From positions 22,785 to 86,784 of the forward strand of contig NZ_RXNU01000019.1 in NCBI RefSeq assembly GCF_003966225.1: DNA of 64,000 nucleotides, read 5' to 3'. The first letter of the stretch is position 1, and each line of letters begins with the position of its first letter. The position numbers and the translations under genes were made by a program. Below are positions 33,858-43,769 of the stretch, in pieces. The notes under the pieces were generated by a model, which was not told the origin of the DNA, did not search any database, and saw only the letters and a program-made list of their open reading frames with translations. This DNA is from Shewanella canadensis (lineage in GTDB: Bacteria > Pseudomonadota > Gammaproteobacteria > Enterobacterales > Shewanellaceae).

Positions 33858-35396
33858 ATGCGTCTTGAAGTATGTTGCTTGGACCGTGTTGGTCTAGCGA
33901 AAGATATTTTGATGGTCTTGGAAGGTTATGGCATTAACTTGATTGCTATCGATGCCAGTAATCAGGGGTTTCTCTATTTACAATTTGCTGAAGTTAATTT
34001 CGATACGCTTAGCGAATTGCTGCCCTCGATCAGAAAGGTTGAAGGCGTTCATGATGTTCGTACCGTCTCTTTTATGCCGTCTGAGCAAGAGCACTACGCC
34101 TTGAAAACACTCTTAAAGACACTGCCTGATTCGGTGTTTTCTATCGATGTGAAAGGGCGCGTTCGTATCGTTAATGAGTCGGCTCTTATGACCGTAGGCA
34201 TGAGTGAGCATGAAATACTCGATGAGTCACTCAACCATTGGGTTCAGGGCTTCAATTTCAGTCGTTGGCTAAGTGAAACCTTAGTACTTGCCCAAGCAAC
34301 ACGCGTCAACATAGGTCAAAATGAATATTTGGCTGAGATGTTGCCTATTTATCTACCGGATGAGAGTGATAAATCCATTCTTGCCGGCGCCGTCGTATCA
34401 CTTAAATCACCCGCCAGGGTCGGTAAGCAGTTTAACGCTTTACAGAGTCAAACAACGGGCTTTGAAAGCGTACTTGCCACCAGTGACAAGATGAAAGAAG
34501 TTCTGGTTCAGGCCAGGCGCATGGCGCAACTCGATGCCCCTTTACTTATTACCGGTGAAACCGGGACGGGGAAAGAGCTGATGGCGCGCGCGTGCCATGA
34601 TGCGAGCATGCGTAGAGAGCACCCCTTCATTGCGATTAACTGCGCCGCTTTACCAGACAGCGCCGCAGAGGAGGAGCTCTTTGGGTTTGTGAGTAACGGA
34701 GAGATAGTCAAGAGGGGCTTCTTCGAGGAGGGCAAAGGTGGCACGGTTTTTCTCGATGAGATTGCCGAGATGTCAAAATCTGCCCAGGTAAAGTTACTGC
34801 GTTTACTGCAGGATGGCACCTTCAGACGCTTGGGAGAGGATAGTGAGGTTAGGGCCGATGTCAGAATCATCTGTTCGACTCAAAAAAACCTCGCCGAAAT
34901 GTGCCAAACGGGAGAGTTTAGAGAAGATCTCTACTATCGGATCCATGTATTGAGCTTTCATCTGCCATCGCTTCGAGAGCGAAAAGTCGATGTCATCCCC
35001 TTAACCGAAATGTTTTTAGAACATTACAGCCAGCAATTATCGATTCCGATCAGACGTATTTCGGCCCAGTGTCGTGAACATCTACTCAACTACGCTTGGC
35101 CCGGTAATGTCAGGCAGCTTAAAAATGCCATCTTTCGGGCGGTATCCATGTGGGACGGATCAGCCGAGCTATCGGTGGAGCATTTGAAGCTTCCCTCCTA
35201 CGCCGAAGGATTCGGTTATTTCGATCACCAATTCGAAGGCAGCTTAGATCAAGCGATGAAGCAGTTCGAATCGAGCCTGCTGAGAAGGCTGTATCCGGCT
35301 TACCCAAGTACACGTCAGTTAGCCAAGAAGCTAGGCGTATCCCATACGGCGATTGCGAATAAATTGCGAGAATATAAGATCAGCAAGCAAAAATAG
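33858..35396 (+). CDS. tyrR: Aromatic amino acid regulator TyrR
   Basis: A 512-residue regulator with an ACT domain (MRLEVCCLDRVGLAKDIL), a PAS domain near residues 80-190, an AAA+ domain from about 205 (GETGTGKELM, GTVFLDEIAEMS) and a C-terminal Fis-like HTH (STRQLAKKLGVSHTAIANKLREY). The GAFTGA loop is replaced by FGFVSNGE, as in TyrR proteins that act on sigma-70 promoters. Aromatic amino acids are the usual effectors. It lies between the phh and fah-mai operons, both with TyrR-box candidates. Confidence 0.94.
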   Translation: MRLEVCCLDRVGLAKDILMVLEGYGINLIAIDASNQGFLYLQFAEVNFDTLSELLPSIRKVEGVHDVRTVSFMPSEQEHYALKTLLKTLPDSVFSIDVKGRVRIVNESALMTVGMSEHEILDESLNHWVQGFNFSRWLSETLVLAQATRVNIGQNEYLAEMLPIYLPDESDKSILAGAVVSLKSPARVGKQFNALQSQTTGFESVLATSDKMKEVLVQARRMAQLDAPLLITGETGTGKELMARACHDASMRREHPFIAINCAALPDSAAEEELFGFVSNGEIVKRGFFEEGKGGTVFLDEIAEMSKSAQVKLLRLLQDGTFRRLGEDSEVRADVRIICSTQKNLAEMCQTGEFREDLYYRIHVLSFHLPSLRERKVDVIPLTEMFLEHYSQQLSIPIRRISAQCREHLLNYAWPGNVRQLKNAIFRAVSMWDGSAELSVEHLKLPSYAEGFGYFDHQFEGSLDQAMKQFESSLLRRLYPAYPSTRQLAKKLGVSHTAIANKLREYKISKQK

Positions 35397-35480
35397 ATGT
35401 AAAAGCTTGTTGCCACAACAATGCCGGGTTTTTCATCAGTTTCAGTGTGAAAAGCCCAAGTTTGAGCCGCATAGATAGAG

Positions 35481-35498
35481 TGTAATTGTTTATTTACG
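35481..35498. promoter_or_regulatory. TyrR-box candidate before fahA
   Basis: TGTAATTGTTTATTTACG fits TGTAAA-N6-TTTACA with one mismatch in each half. It lies about 130 bases before the fahA start. Confidence 0.65.
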
Positions 35499-35521
35499 CT
35501 TTAGTGCTTCATTGAGCCGAG

Positions 35522-35537
35522 CGTGATTCACATCACA
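35522..35537. promoter_or_regulatory. CRP-like site before fahA
   Basis: CGTGATTCACATCACA contains GTGA-N6-TCACA, the CRP core with one mismatch at the first base. It lies 90 bases before fahA, next to the TyrR-box candidate, so carbon-source control together with TyrR is possible. Confidence 0.55.
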
Positions 35538-35626
35538 CTATTTCTATCTGTCTAAGCTTAGGGTATTTCTGTTAATTAGATAAACATACGAGCTATCGTA
35601 TGGTGAGATTGTCCACAGGAGCAGGT

Positions 35627-36613
35627 ATGAAGTTAGCCAGTTATAACAATGGTCGTCGCGACGGTCAGTTGATGTTAGTGAGTAAAGATCTATCTAAAGC
35701 TGTGGCTGTCCCCGCCATTGCCCATACCATGCAGCAATTACTCGATACATGGGAGCTGCTTCAGCCACAACTGCAAGAGTTGTATGAAGCGTTAAATGAT
35801 GGCCTGATTGACAGTGCTGTCGATTTTGATGAAGCGCAATGTTTGTCTCCTCTGCCGCGCGCCTATCAATGGGCCGACGGTAGTGCCTATGTTAATCACG
35901 TCGAATTGGTGCGTAAGGCGCGAGGCGCACAGATGCCAGAAACATTCTGGACCGATCCTCTGGTTTACCAAGGTGGCTCCGACTGTTTTATCGCGCCTAA
36001 GGCCGATATCCCGTTAGCGAGTGAAGAGTGGGGCATCGATTTTGAGTCTGAGATCGCGGTGGTAACAGATGATGTGCCGATGGGCGTTACAACGCAGAAT
36101 GCCGAAAAGCACATTAAGCTGTTAATGCTCGTCAATGACGTGTCGTTGCGTAACCTTATTCCTGGTGAATTGGCGAAGGGCTTTGGCTTCTATCAAGCTA
36201 AGCCGTCGAGCAGCTTCTCTCCGGTTGCGGTGACACCGGAAGAGTTAGGTGCACGCTGGGAAGACTCTAAGGTGCACCTGCCTTTAATCACCCATCTGAA
36301 TGAATCCCTTTTCGGTCGCCCCAATGCGGGCGTCGATATGACGTTCAACTTCAGTCAATTGGTCTCTCATGTGGCCAAAACACGCCCTTTAGGTGCTGGC
36401 GCCATCATAGGCTCAGGGACTATCTCAAATTATGACCGCAGTGCCGGCTCCAGCTGTTTAGCCGAAACGCGAATGTTGGAAACGATAGCAGAAGGCAAAC
36501 CATCGACCTCATTTATGAAGTTTGGTGACCGCGTACGTATTGAGATGCTGGATGATAACCAGCAGACCATTTTTGGCTCTATCGATCAGCAAGTTGTCGA
36601 GTATAAAGGGTAA
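35627..36613 (+). CDS. fahA: Fumarylacetoacetate hydrolase family protein
   Basis: Predicted to cleave fumarylacetoacetate to fumarate and acetoacetate, the last step of tyrosine breakdown. It has YQGGSDCFIAPKADIP, WGIDFESEIAVVTDDVPMG with the metal-binding acids, LVNDVSLRN, and GAGAIIGSGTISN. The start is set at the ATG at 35627 because AGGAGCAGGT precedes it. The length is 328. maiA follows, which supports the pathway assignment. Confidence 0.9.
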   Translation: MKLASYNNGRRDGQLMLVSKDLSKAVAVPAIAHTMQQLLDTWELLQPQLQELYEALNDGLIDSAVDFDEAQCLSPLPRAYQWADGSAYVNHVELVRKARGAQMPETFWTDPLVYQGGSDCFIAPKADIPLASEEWGIDFESEIAVVTDDVPMGVTTQNAEKHIKLLMLVNDVSLRNLIPGELAKGFGFYQAKPSSSFSPVAVTPEELGARWEDSKVHLPLITHLNESLFGRPNAGVDMTFNFSQLVSHVAKTRPLGAGAIIGSGTISNYDRSAGSSCLAETRMLETIAEGKPSTSFMKFGDRVRIEMLDDNQQTIFGSIDQQVVEYKG

Positions 36614-36621
36614 TTCATAGC

Positions 36622-36679
36622 TATACCCAAGCGACCTCGAAATGCAGGATTCAACATGTCGAGAAGTGGCTTGGGTATA
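36622..36679. repeat. TATACCCAAGC...GCTTGGGTATA inverted-repeat element
   Basis: TATACCCAAGC (36622) and its complement GCTTGGGTATA (to about 36679) enclose about 36 bases. The whole can fold as a long imperfect hairpin between fahA and maiA. It resembles short intergenic elements of Vibrio and Shewanella (from memory, not checked). Confidence 0.7.
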
Positions 36680-36688
36680 TACTTTTAA

Positions 36689-36717
36689 AAAGGCCAATTC
36701 GTTGAATTGGCCTTTTT
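36689..36717 (+). terminator. Terminator-like hairpin between fahA and maiA
   Basis: AAGGCCAATTC and GAATTGGCCTT form an 11-base stem with a 3-base loop, followed by TTTT. This is a good factor-independent terminator shape inside what would otherwise be one operon, so maiA may be partly uncoupled from fahA. Confidence 0.75.
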
Positions 36718-36748
36718 TATACAAATCGATATTGTTTAAGGAATAATT

Positions 36749-37414
36749 ATGTTGAAGCTCTATGGATATTGGCGTTCGAGTGCGGCTTATCGGGTGAGAG
36801 TTGCCCTCAACCATAAAGGACTCGATGCCGAGCTAGTGTCTGTTCACTTAGTTAAAGATGGCGGTGAACAACATCAGGCCGAGTATGCCAAGTTAAACCC
36901 TCAGGAGTTAGTGCCAGCACTTATCGACATTGATAATAAAGAAGAGGGCGAGGAGGCTTTCGTGTTGTCTCAATCCCTTGCCATCATCGAATATCTTGAT
37001 GAAAAATTTCCCGAGAACGCACTACTACCCCAAGACCTCCATGAGAAGGCGATTGTTCGCTCTATGGCTATGTCTATAGCCTGTGAAGTGCACCCGCTCA
37101 ATAACCTAAAGGTGTTGCAATACTTGTCCAAAGAGCTCGCCCTCGATGATGAGGCTAAGTCGGCCTGGTACCATCATTGGATAGATGAAGGCTTTAGTGC
37201 ATTCGAAAAACAGTTGGTTAAATACTCGGGTCGTTACTGCTTCGGTGACAGCATTACCCTGGCGGATCTATGCTTGATCCCCCAAGTGTATAACGCTAAT
37301 CGCTTTAACGTCGACCTGTCGCCATACCCCAATATTGTGCGCATTGTAGATAATTGCAATCGACTCGATGCATTTATCGATGCCGCCCCCGAGAATCAGG
37401 CCGACGCAGGCTAG
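36749..37414 (+). CDS. maiA: Maleylacetoacetate isomerase (zeta-class GST)
   Basis: Glutathione-dependent isomerisation of maleylacetoacetate to fumarylacetoacetate. The zeta-class signature LYGYWRSSAAYRVRVALN with SSAAYR opens the protein. QSLAIIEYLDE and the C-terminal GDSITLADLCLIPQVYNA are typical. The 221-residue length fits. It supplies the substrate of FahA. Confidence 0.94.
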   Translation: MLKLYGYWRSSAAYRVRVALNHKGLDAELVSVHLVKDGGEQHQAEYAKLNPQELVPALIDIDNKEEGEEAFVLSQSLAIIEYLDEKFPENALLPQDLHEKAIVRSMAMSIACEVHPLNNLKVLQYLSKELALDDEAKSAWYHHWIDEGFSAFEKQLVKYSGRYCFGDSITLADLCLIPQVYNANRFNVDLSPYPNIVRIVDNCNRLDAFIDAAPENQADAG

Positions 37415-38317
37415 CTGCTTTGAGATGGTGAAATGCTCGAATCAGGCTTTCACCACCCTTTCTCTCATTCGTCTTAAATATTTAGGTTTGCTGTTTTGCG
37501 GTGGGACGGTATCCATTAATCAACAGGTTGTGTTTATTATAAAGGTTTGTTAATTCATCAATGCCTGATCTGTGTAGAATTAGGTCGAGATTCAATTCTT
37601 TTAAAATGACCTATTGAAGAATTTATTTTATTAATTATTGCTTTTAAATATTCAGCGTAAAGATTGCTCATTCTCGTTTATCATTTTTCACGATTAAAAA
37701 TAATTCCTCATGTTTAAATGTTTGTAGAATTTATTTTTGATTATATAAACAGTGATAGTTATATGTGTTTGGCCTAATAACATCTTCATTGAAGTGTAAC
37801 GCATAATCTGTGCGTTATAGATTGATCACAGTCATCCTTACCTCAAATAAATCACAGGCCCCGCCTCAAGCTGCTGTAATTGAAGCTCTTTGCTGTGTTA
37901 TTCAGGGTTGGCCGCTGTTCGGTAATCGACAGTGCAATACTGTTCTGTCATTAACTCTATCCTACATTAAATTCATTGATCAGCTTGTGTTGAAGAATTT
38001 TCGTTACATTTTCAATAAATCATTAATAAGTTTAATTGTTTTTATTCGCAGTGTTCCCTGCTTGGGTGGAATAGATTGATGTCACACTTTTGTTTGTTTT
38101 TTGTTGTTTTGTTTTTGGTTGATGAATATATTCGTTTCGAAAATACCTAGATTGTTACGATTGCCGCTTATTAATAAATGGTTAGATATTTATTTGGCAA
38201 TGAAAAACATCCTGACTCGGGAGGTGCCTGAATATAAATAAAGTGTTGAGCAACAGGTGAGATAATAATTAATAAAAATTGCGTTAATTCATAAGTAAAA
38301 GGTATAAGGCCAAGATA
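37415..38317. other. 903-base AT-rich non-coding leader upstream of the dms operon
   Basis: No gene is supported in this long gap. It holds an inverted repeat TAACGCA-N7-TGCGTTA at 37797-37817, several loose CRP/FNR half-sites (for example TTGATCACA near 37822 and TGTCACAC near 38078), and strong A/T runs. The length and position suggest an extensive regulatory region for anaerobic induction of dmsEFABGH, but I found no full consensus site. A frame of 89 codons at 37810 has no ribosome site or recognisable motif. Confidence 0.5.
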
Positions 38318-39268
38318 ATGATGCAACTCCGTATCTACAATATATTTTATGGGATAGCCGCTTTAGTGTTGCTCTCCTTTTCAATACAGGCGGTTCCCTG
38401 GAGCCAATTAACCGCAGAGCAACTCGCACAGCAACTTGAGCAGAAATTTGCCGAAGGCAAGTATTCTAAAAAAGGTGCCGACACCTGTCTGATGTGCCAC
38501 AAGAAGAGTGACACTGTGATGGCGCTATTTGATGGCGTGCATGGACAAGAAAATAATGCAAAATCACCAATGGCGGGTCTGCAATGTGAAGCCTGTCATG
38601 GCCCCCTAGGTAAGCATAATAAGGGTGGCAAGGAACCTATGATTGCCTTTGGCAAAGACAGTCAGCTCGATGCAGGTAGCAAAAACAGTGTCTGCCTTGG
38701 TTGTCATAACGACCCGAAACAGATGGCATGGCACAGCAGTAGTCATAATCTTGATGAGGTGGCCTGTGTGGATTGTCATCAAATCCATACTGCCAAAGAC
38801 CCTGTGATGGACAAGATGAGTGTCAATGACACTTGTACCAGTTGTCATGCCGAGGTAAAAGCGGCGATGAACAAGCGATCCTCTCATCTGCTGAAATGGG
38901 ATCATATGAGCTGTATCGATTGTCATAACCCACACGGCTCCATGGGCGAGAGTGCCCTCAATCAGATAACCGTTAACGATACTTGCTATAGCTGCCATGC
39001 CGAGAAGCGTGGTCCATTCCTGTGGGAGCATGCCCCAGTGACTGACAACTGCGCCAGCTGCCATAACCCTCACGGCAGTGTGAATGAGTCACTACTCAAC
39101 AGTCGTGCGCCCCAGCTTTGTCAGCAATGTCATATGGATGATGGTCACGCCAGCCGCGTTGTACCACAAGATGGCCAAGATGCCTTCGGTGGTGGCAAGA
39201 GTTGTCTTAATTGTCACAGTCAAATCCATGGTTCTAACCATCCTGCCGGCAGCAAGCTGCAGCGCTAA
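38318..39268 (+). CDS. dmsE: Decaheme c-type cytochrome DmsE (MtrA family)
   Basis: A periplasmic electron carrier that passes electrons from the inner-membrane quinol oxidase through the outer-membrane barrel to the DMSO reductase. The signal peptide ends near residue 25. Ten CXXCH motifs are present (CLMCH, CEACH, CLGCH, CVDCH, CTSCH, CIDCH, CYSCH, CASCH, CQQCH, CLNCH), as in MtrA/DmsE. The 316-residue length fits. First gene of a six-gene operon; the next starts 15 bases later. Confidence 0.93.
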   Translation: MMQLRIYNIFYGIAALVLLSFSIQAVPWSQLTAEQLAQQLEQKFAEGKYSKKGADTCLMCHKKSDTVMALFDGVHGQENNAKSPMAGLQCEACHGPLGKHNKGGKEPMIAFGKDSQLDAGSKNSVCLGCHNDPKQMAWHSSSHNLDEVACVDCHQIHTAKDPVMDKMSVNDTCTSCHAEVKAAMNKRSSHLLKWDHMSCIDCHNPHGSMGESALNQITVNDTCYSCHAEKRGPFLWEHAPVTDNCASCHNPHGSVNESLLNSRAPQLCQQCHMDDGHASRVVPQDGQDAFGGGKSCLNCHSQIHGSNHPAGSKLQR

Positions 39269-39283
39269 CGAGGAGTAATATAT

Positions 39284-41287
39284 ATGAGATACAAACTAAA
39301 CCTCATCACCCTTGCACTCGTCTCAGTGTCCGGCAGCGCGATGGCCGCCGATTTTAGTGTGAACAAGGCCAACACCGATGGTGTTAACGCTGACAAATTT
39401 CAATGTAAGCGTTGTCCTGATACAACAGGCTACCGCGGTAGTGTTGAGTTAGGCGCGGCCTATAGTGACAGTGATGATATTCATAGTGCTAATGCGCTCA
39501 ATAGTGAAGATGGCACCCATGGAGTATTGAATGCAGATGTGCAGTATCGCGGCAAAACGGGCTATCAAGCCAAGGCGCAGGCGATTAATCTGGGGCTGGC
39601 TAACAGCCGTGCTCACCTTGAAGCGGGTAAGGTAGGTAGTTATCAAGCCGAGTTAGATTACCGTCAGCTAAGTCAATATCAACACGATAATGCGAAGAGC
39701 AACCTCTGGTATGCCGATGGGACGTTAACCCCTAGTGCCCAAGTGCAAGCCCAAGAGTTATCGCTTAAGCGTAAACAGATGGGTATGGGCCTATCGGCCG
39801 GGCATCAATGGGGCGAGCAAAACTACCAAGTCTTTGCCCGCTATAGCCAAGAAGAGAAGACAGGTTATCAGAGCGCGAGCATGGTGACGCCGCGTCCCAT
39901 TAATTTTGGCAAGCCTTTCGATGCCACAACTGACAAGCTCACTTCGGGCCTGAGCATCAGCGGTCAAAATTGGCTGACTTCTCTGAATTATCAATACAGC
40001 GAATACGATAACCAAATCGAGTCACTCAGCCTGCCTTATCTGGCTGATATCTACGCGCCGGCACCGGATAACAGTGCCTATCAACTCAGCCTGTCAGGTC
40101 AATACTTGTTTAATCGCACCGCCATCAGTACTCAGCTTGCGACAGGACGAATGATACAAGATGCGGCTGTGATTCAAACTACAGGTAACCCTATCCAAAA
40201 CTGGGATGGCCAAGTCGATACCACTGATGGCAAGCTGGCTATCACCTCGGTTCTGGATAATCGCCTCCGCCTTGGCGGAAGTGTCAGCTACTCCAAGCGT
40301 GATAACAAGAGCTCGGTATGGGAATTTGCTCAACTGGAATCTGACGGTATCAGCGGCGCCTTCAAACAAAACGTGCTGCTGGATACGGAAAAGCTGAATT
40401 ACAAAGTCAACGTCAGCTATCGCATCAATAGCGACTACCGCCTACAAGCAGGTTTTGACCGCGAAGAGCTGGAGCGTAGCCACAGTGCCCGCGAGCAAAC
40501 CGATGAAAGCACCGTCTGGACCAAGCTCGATATCCGCAGCTTTGCCAACAGCAAGCTCAAGCTTAAAGCCAGCTTCAGCCAGCGTGATGGTAGCCAATAT
40601 CAAGCCAGCGGTCTGACATCGAGCATTGAAAACCCACTACTGCGTAAGTTCTATCTTGCAGACCGTGACCGCAGCGCTTTTGAAGCTAAGTTCAATCACG
40701 CCCTGGCAGATTGGATTAACGTGAGCCTTATTGGCCGCTATGCCGAAGATGATTACAGCGATACCGCCCTAGGCCTCACATCATCGAAAGACTACAGCTA
40801 CAACCTCAATGCTGATATGCAATTTGATAAACAGCTATCGGGTTATGCCTTTGCCGGTCAGCAGTGGATAGAGTCTAAGCAAAATGGCAGCCAGAGTTTT
40901 AGCACAGCCGATTGGTCTGCAGACGTTGATGATGAGTTTATCAACCTGGGGGCGGGGATGAACTACACCGGACTCATGCAAGATAAGTTAAATCTGGGGC
41001 TGGACTATCTGTTTTCCAATTCAAACAGCGATAAGCAGGTGGTTTATACCACCACGCAGCCTCAGGGGGATTACTACTCCTACAACCACAGTGTAGAGAT
41101 GTATGCCAACTATCTGCTGAGCGATCTGATGGCCGTCAGGCTGGGTTACCGGTACGAACGATACTACGACACCGACAATGCGCAGGTCGATGTCAATGCC
41201 ATAGATGGATTAACGACTCTGGGCAAACTTAACCATAACTATAACGCGCACCAGGTGATGTTGTCGTTTAGCTACCAGTTGCGCTAG
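39284..41287 (+). CDS. dmsF: MtrB/PioB-family outer-membrane beta-barrel DmsF
   Basis: Forms the outer-membrane sheath around the decaheme cytochrome. A signal peptide (ending SAMA) is followed by a CKRC motif near residue 42, which is characteristic of MtrB-type proteins. Alternating strands then fill 667 residues, ending in a strand with LSFSYQLR. The pair dmsE-dmsF forms the electron conduit. Confidence 0.92.
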   Translation: MRYKLNLITLALVSVSGSAMAADFSVNKANTDGVNADKFQCKRCPDTTGYRGSVELGAAYSDSDDIHSANALNSEDGTHGVLNADVQYRGKTGYQAKAQAINLGLANSRAHLEAGKVGSYQAELDYRQLSQYQHDNAKSNLWYADGTLTPSAQVQAQELSLKRKQMGMGLSAGHQWGEQNYQVFARYSQEEKTGYQSASMVTPRPINFGKPFDATTDKLTSGLSISGQNWLTSLNYQYSEYDNQIESLSLPYLADIYAPAPDNSAYQLSLSGQYLFNRTAISTQLATGRMIQDAAVIQTTGNPIQNWDGQVDTTDGKLAITSVLDNRLRLGGSVSYSKRDNKSSVWEFAQLESDGISGAFKQNVLLDTEKLNYKVNVSYRINSDYRLQAGFDREELERSHSAREQTDESTVWTKLDIRSFANSKLKLKASFSQRDGSQYQASGLTSSIENPLLRKFYLADRDRSAFEAKFNHALADWINVSLIGRYAEDDYSDTALGLTSSKDYSYNLNADMQFDKQLSGYAFAGQQWIESKQNGSQSFSTADWSADVDDEFINLGAGMNYTGLMQDKLNLGLDYLFSNSNSDKQVVYTTTQPQGDYYSYNHSVEMYANYLLSDLMAVRLGYRYERYYDTDNAQVDVNAIDGLTTLGKLNHNYNAHQVMLSFSYQLR

Positions 41288-41324
41288 TGCCAGCAGCTAA
41301 TCATTACTAATGAGGAAAAAAATA

Positions 41325-43757
41325 ATGGAACGCAGAAGTTTCTTAAAAATGAGTGCCGCTATGGGCTGCGCCGCGACGGTGGCAGGCTGTAACTCCAGCT
41401 CAAGCGATGTCGACGTTGTGCCACCAACGCCTCCGGTCACCGAAGGTGAAACCATGAACTGGTCCTCCTGTCTGGTGAACTGTGGCTCTAACTGCCCGGT
41501 CAGAGTCTACTCAAAAGATGGGGTGATCACCCGCATAGAGTCGCAGTTTACCACCGAAGACACTTATGGTAATCACGATGTGCGCGCCTGTCTGCGTGGA
41601 CGCTCGTTACGAAAGCGTGTGTATGCGCCAGAGCGGTTAAAATACCCCATGAAGCGGGTCGGTCCCCGCGGCAGCGGTCAATTCGAGCGGATCAGTTGGG
41701 ATGAGGCTCTGAATACTGTCGCCGAAAGGTTGCAGGGCATTATCGACCAATATGGTAACGAGTCTATCTTTGATATGACGGGGACGGGTACTTTTGGACA
41801 CTTTAAATCACTCGCCATGGTACACCGCCTGCTAAACGCCATGGGCGGTAGCTTGAAGCGCTATGGTGTGTATAGCTATGCACAGTTGTTCGAAGCGTCA
41901 AGATATACCTATGGAACTCCCTTCGTGGGGCTGCAGGGGAGTACCTATTCCGAGATGCAACACTCAGATCTGGTGTTATTTGTAGGCCATAACCCGTCGG
42001 AGCTGCGCATGAGTGGCTCGGGGCAAGGTTATGACTTCCTGAATCAGAAACAAACTAATAATTTTAAGACCATCATCATAGATCCGCGTTATACCGATAC
42101 TGCTGTGGGTAAGGAAGATCAGTGGATCGCCATTCGTCCCGGGACGGATGCAGCGTTGTTCGAGGCGCTGGCTTATGAGTGGATCACTCAGGGGAAAGTC
42201 GATCAGGCCTTCCTGAACAAGTATTGTGTTGGCTACGACGAGAAGACCCTACCCGAGGGCGTGGACTATGGGGAGAGCTATAAGTCTTATATTTTGGACA
42301 ATGCCACTATCGGCGAGCTGACCCCGGGAGATAATGCCAAGACGCCGGCTTGGGCGGCGGGTATCACAGGTATCCCCGAGCACACCATTATTGAATTGGC
42401 GAGGGAGTTGGCCGCCGCCAAGGCGCCGTTTATCAAGTTAGGGCTCACATTGAACCGTCATGCGGCAGGTGAAAACAATATGCGCGCCGGTTACATGCTC
42501 CCCATCCTGCTGGGGCAACTTGGTTTACCCGGGACCAATAACGGTGGAGATAGCTCGGGAGGCCACTGTGTTGTCCCCCGTATCGCGGAACTAGAAAATC
42601 CGGTAAAGAAAGAGATCTCTTTCTTTACCTATTTGCAGGCTGTCGAAGACGGCAAGAATATGACCGTGTTAGCCGATGGCGTTCGAGGTGTCGAACTGGA
42701 TGAGAATGGCGATGGCAAGCTGGGTACCGATATCAAGGCTATCGTCAACTGGTTCAGCAACTCCATGATTAATCAGCATTCAGATGTGCGAAAGTCTGAA
42801 GAGGTGATAAAGGATGAAAGTCTGTGTGAATTTATCCTTACGGTCGATAATATCATGACCCCTAGCGCTAAATTCTCCGACATCATCTTGCCGGATACTA
42901 CCTGGCTGGAGGATGAAGAGCTGGTCAATCAAAACCATGTACCAGGCGATACAGGGACCGTTATTCAGATGAGTTCGGGTATCGAACCTCTGTTTGAGAG
43001 CCGTCACTCCTATGATATCTGCACCGAAATCGCCAAGAGAATGGGCTGTGAACAGGCGTTCACCGAAGGCAAGACGATGCAGCAATGGCTAAATGAGATG
43101 TATGCAATGTCACAAGCGGCCAACCCTGGTTTGCCCGATAAAGAGGTGATGTTGAAGCAGGGGATCTATCGTAAGTATCTGCCCCACGGCAGTCAGATTG
43201 CGATGAAGGGGTTCCGTGACGATCCTGAGGCCAACCGCCTCTATACGCCATCGGGTAAGATTGAGATCTACTCATCACGTTTGGCCCATAAGGCCAAAAC
43301 CTGGGAGCTCAGAGAGGGGGACGTGATATCGGCGCTGCCCAAATATACCCCCACCTGGGACGGCTATGAGGACAGTGAAACCCGGGAAAAATATCCACTG
43401 CAGCTGACCTGTTATCACACTAAGGGGCGGGTTCACTCCAGTTACCATAATATCCCCTGGCTCAGAGAGGTGGTGCAAGATGCCGTGTGGATGAATCCTA
43501 TCGATGCTCAGGCGAGAAACCTGAAAACCGGCGACTTGGTGCATGTCTTTAACGATCGCGGCACCCTGGAGGTCGAAGTTAAGGTGACGCCTCGGATCAT
43601 GATAGGTGTCACCGCACTGGGCCAAGGTGCCTGGTCGAAATTTGAGGATGGCATCGATAAGGGAGGCAATGTGAATACTATTACTTCACAACGCCCCACG
43701 CCTTTGTCGAAAGGCAATCCACAGCACACTAACCGGGTCGAGATCCGCAGAGCCTGA
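41325..43757 (+). CDS. dmsA: Dimethyl sulfoxide reductase catalytic subunit DmsA
   Basis: A bis-MGD molybdoenzyme of about 810 residues. The start at 41325 is chosen because TGAGGA lies 8 bases upstream. The N-terminus has a Tat motif (ERRSFLKMS) and a lipobox-like VAGC, fitting an exported, lipid-anchored enzyme on the cell surface. The [4Fe-4S] Cys set is CLVNCGSNC plus a later Cys in RACLRG. Ser near residue 184 in GVYSYAQ aligns with the Mo-ligand serine of E. coli DmsA. The substrate could also be another S- or N-oxide. Confidence 0.92.
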   Translation: MERRSFLKMSAAMGCAATVAGCNSSSSDVDVVPPTPPVTEGETMNWSSCLVNCGSNCPVRVYSKDGVITRIESQFTTEDTYGNHDVRACLRGRSLRKRVYAPERLKYPMKRVGPRGSGQFERISWDEALNTVAERLQGIIDQYGNESIFDMTGTGTFGHFKSLAMVHRLLNAMGGSLKRYGVYSYAQLFEASRYTYGTPFVGLQGSTYSEMQHSDLVLFVGHNPSELRMSGSGQGYDFLNQKQTNNFKTIIIDPRYTDTAVGKEDQWIAIRPGTDAALFEALAYEWITQGKVDQAFLNKYCVGYDEKTLPEGVDYGESYKSYILDNATIGELTPGDNAKTPAWAAGITGIPEHTIIELARELAAAKAPFIKLGLTLNRHAAGENNMRAGYMLPILLGQLGLPGTNNGGDSSGGHCVVPRIAELENPVKKEISFFTYLQAVEDGKNMTVLADGVRGVELDENGDGKLGTDIKAIVNWFSNSMINQHSDVRKSEEVIKDESLCEFILTVDNIMTPSAKFSDIILPDTTWLEDEELVNQNHVPGDTGTVIQMSSGIEPLFESRHSYDICTEIAKRMGCEQAFTEGKTMQQWLNEMYAMSQAANPGLPDKEVMLKQGIYRKYLPHGSQIAMKGFRDDPEANRLYTPSGKIEIYSSRLAHKAKTWELREGDVISALPKYTPTWDGYEDSETREKYPLQLTCYHTKGRVHSSYHNIPWLREVVQDAVWMNPIDAQARNLKTGDLVHVFNDRGTLEVEVKVTPRIMIGVTALGQGAWSKFEDGIDKGGNVNTITSQRPTPLSKGNPQHTNRVEIRRA

Positions 43758-43769
43758 TAGGAGTTAACA

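Noticed and set aside
37810..38079. Open frame of 89 codons upstream of dmsE
   Set aside because: AT-rich regulatory gap, no ribosome site, and no recognisable domain.
37822..38090. CRP/FNR sites before dmsE
   Set aside because: Several half-sites are present, but none pairs with a second half at the right spacing.
43275..43625. Long antisense frames inside dmsA
   Set aside because: They are shadows of a firm molybdoenzyme gene with intact motifs.
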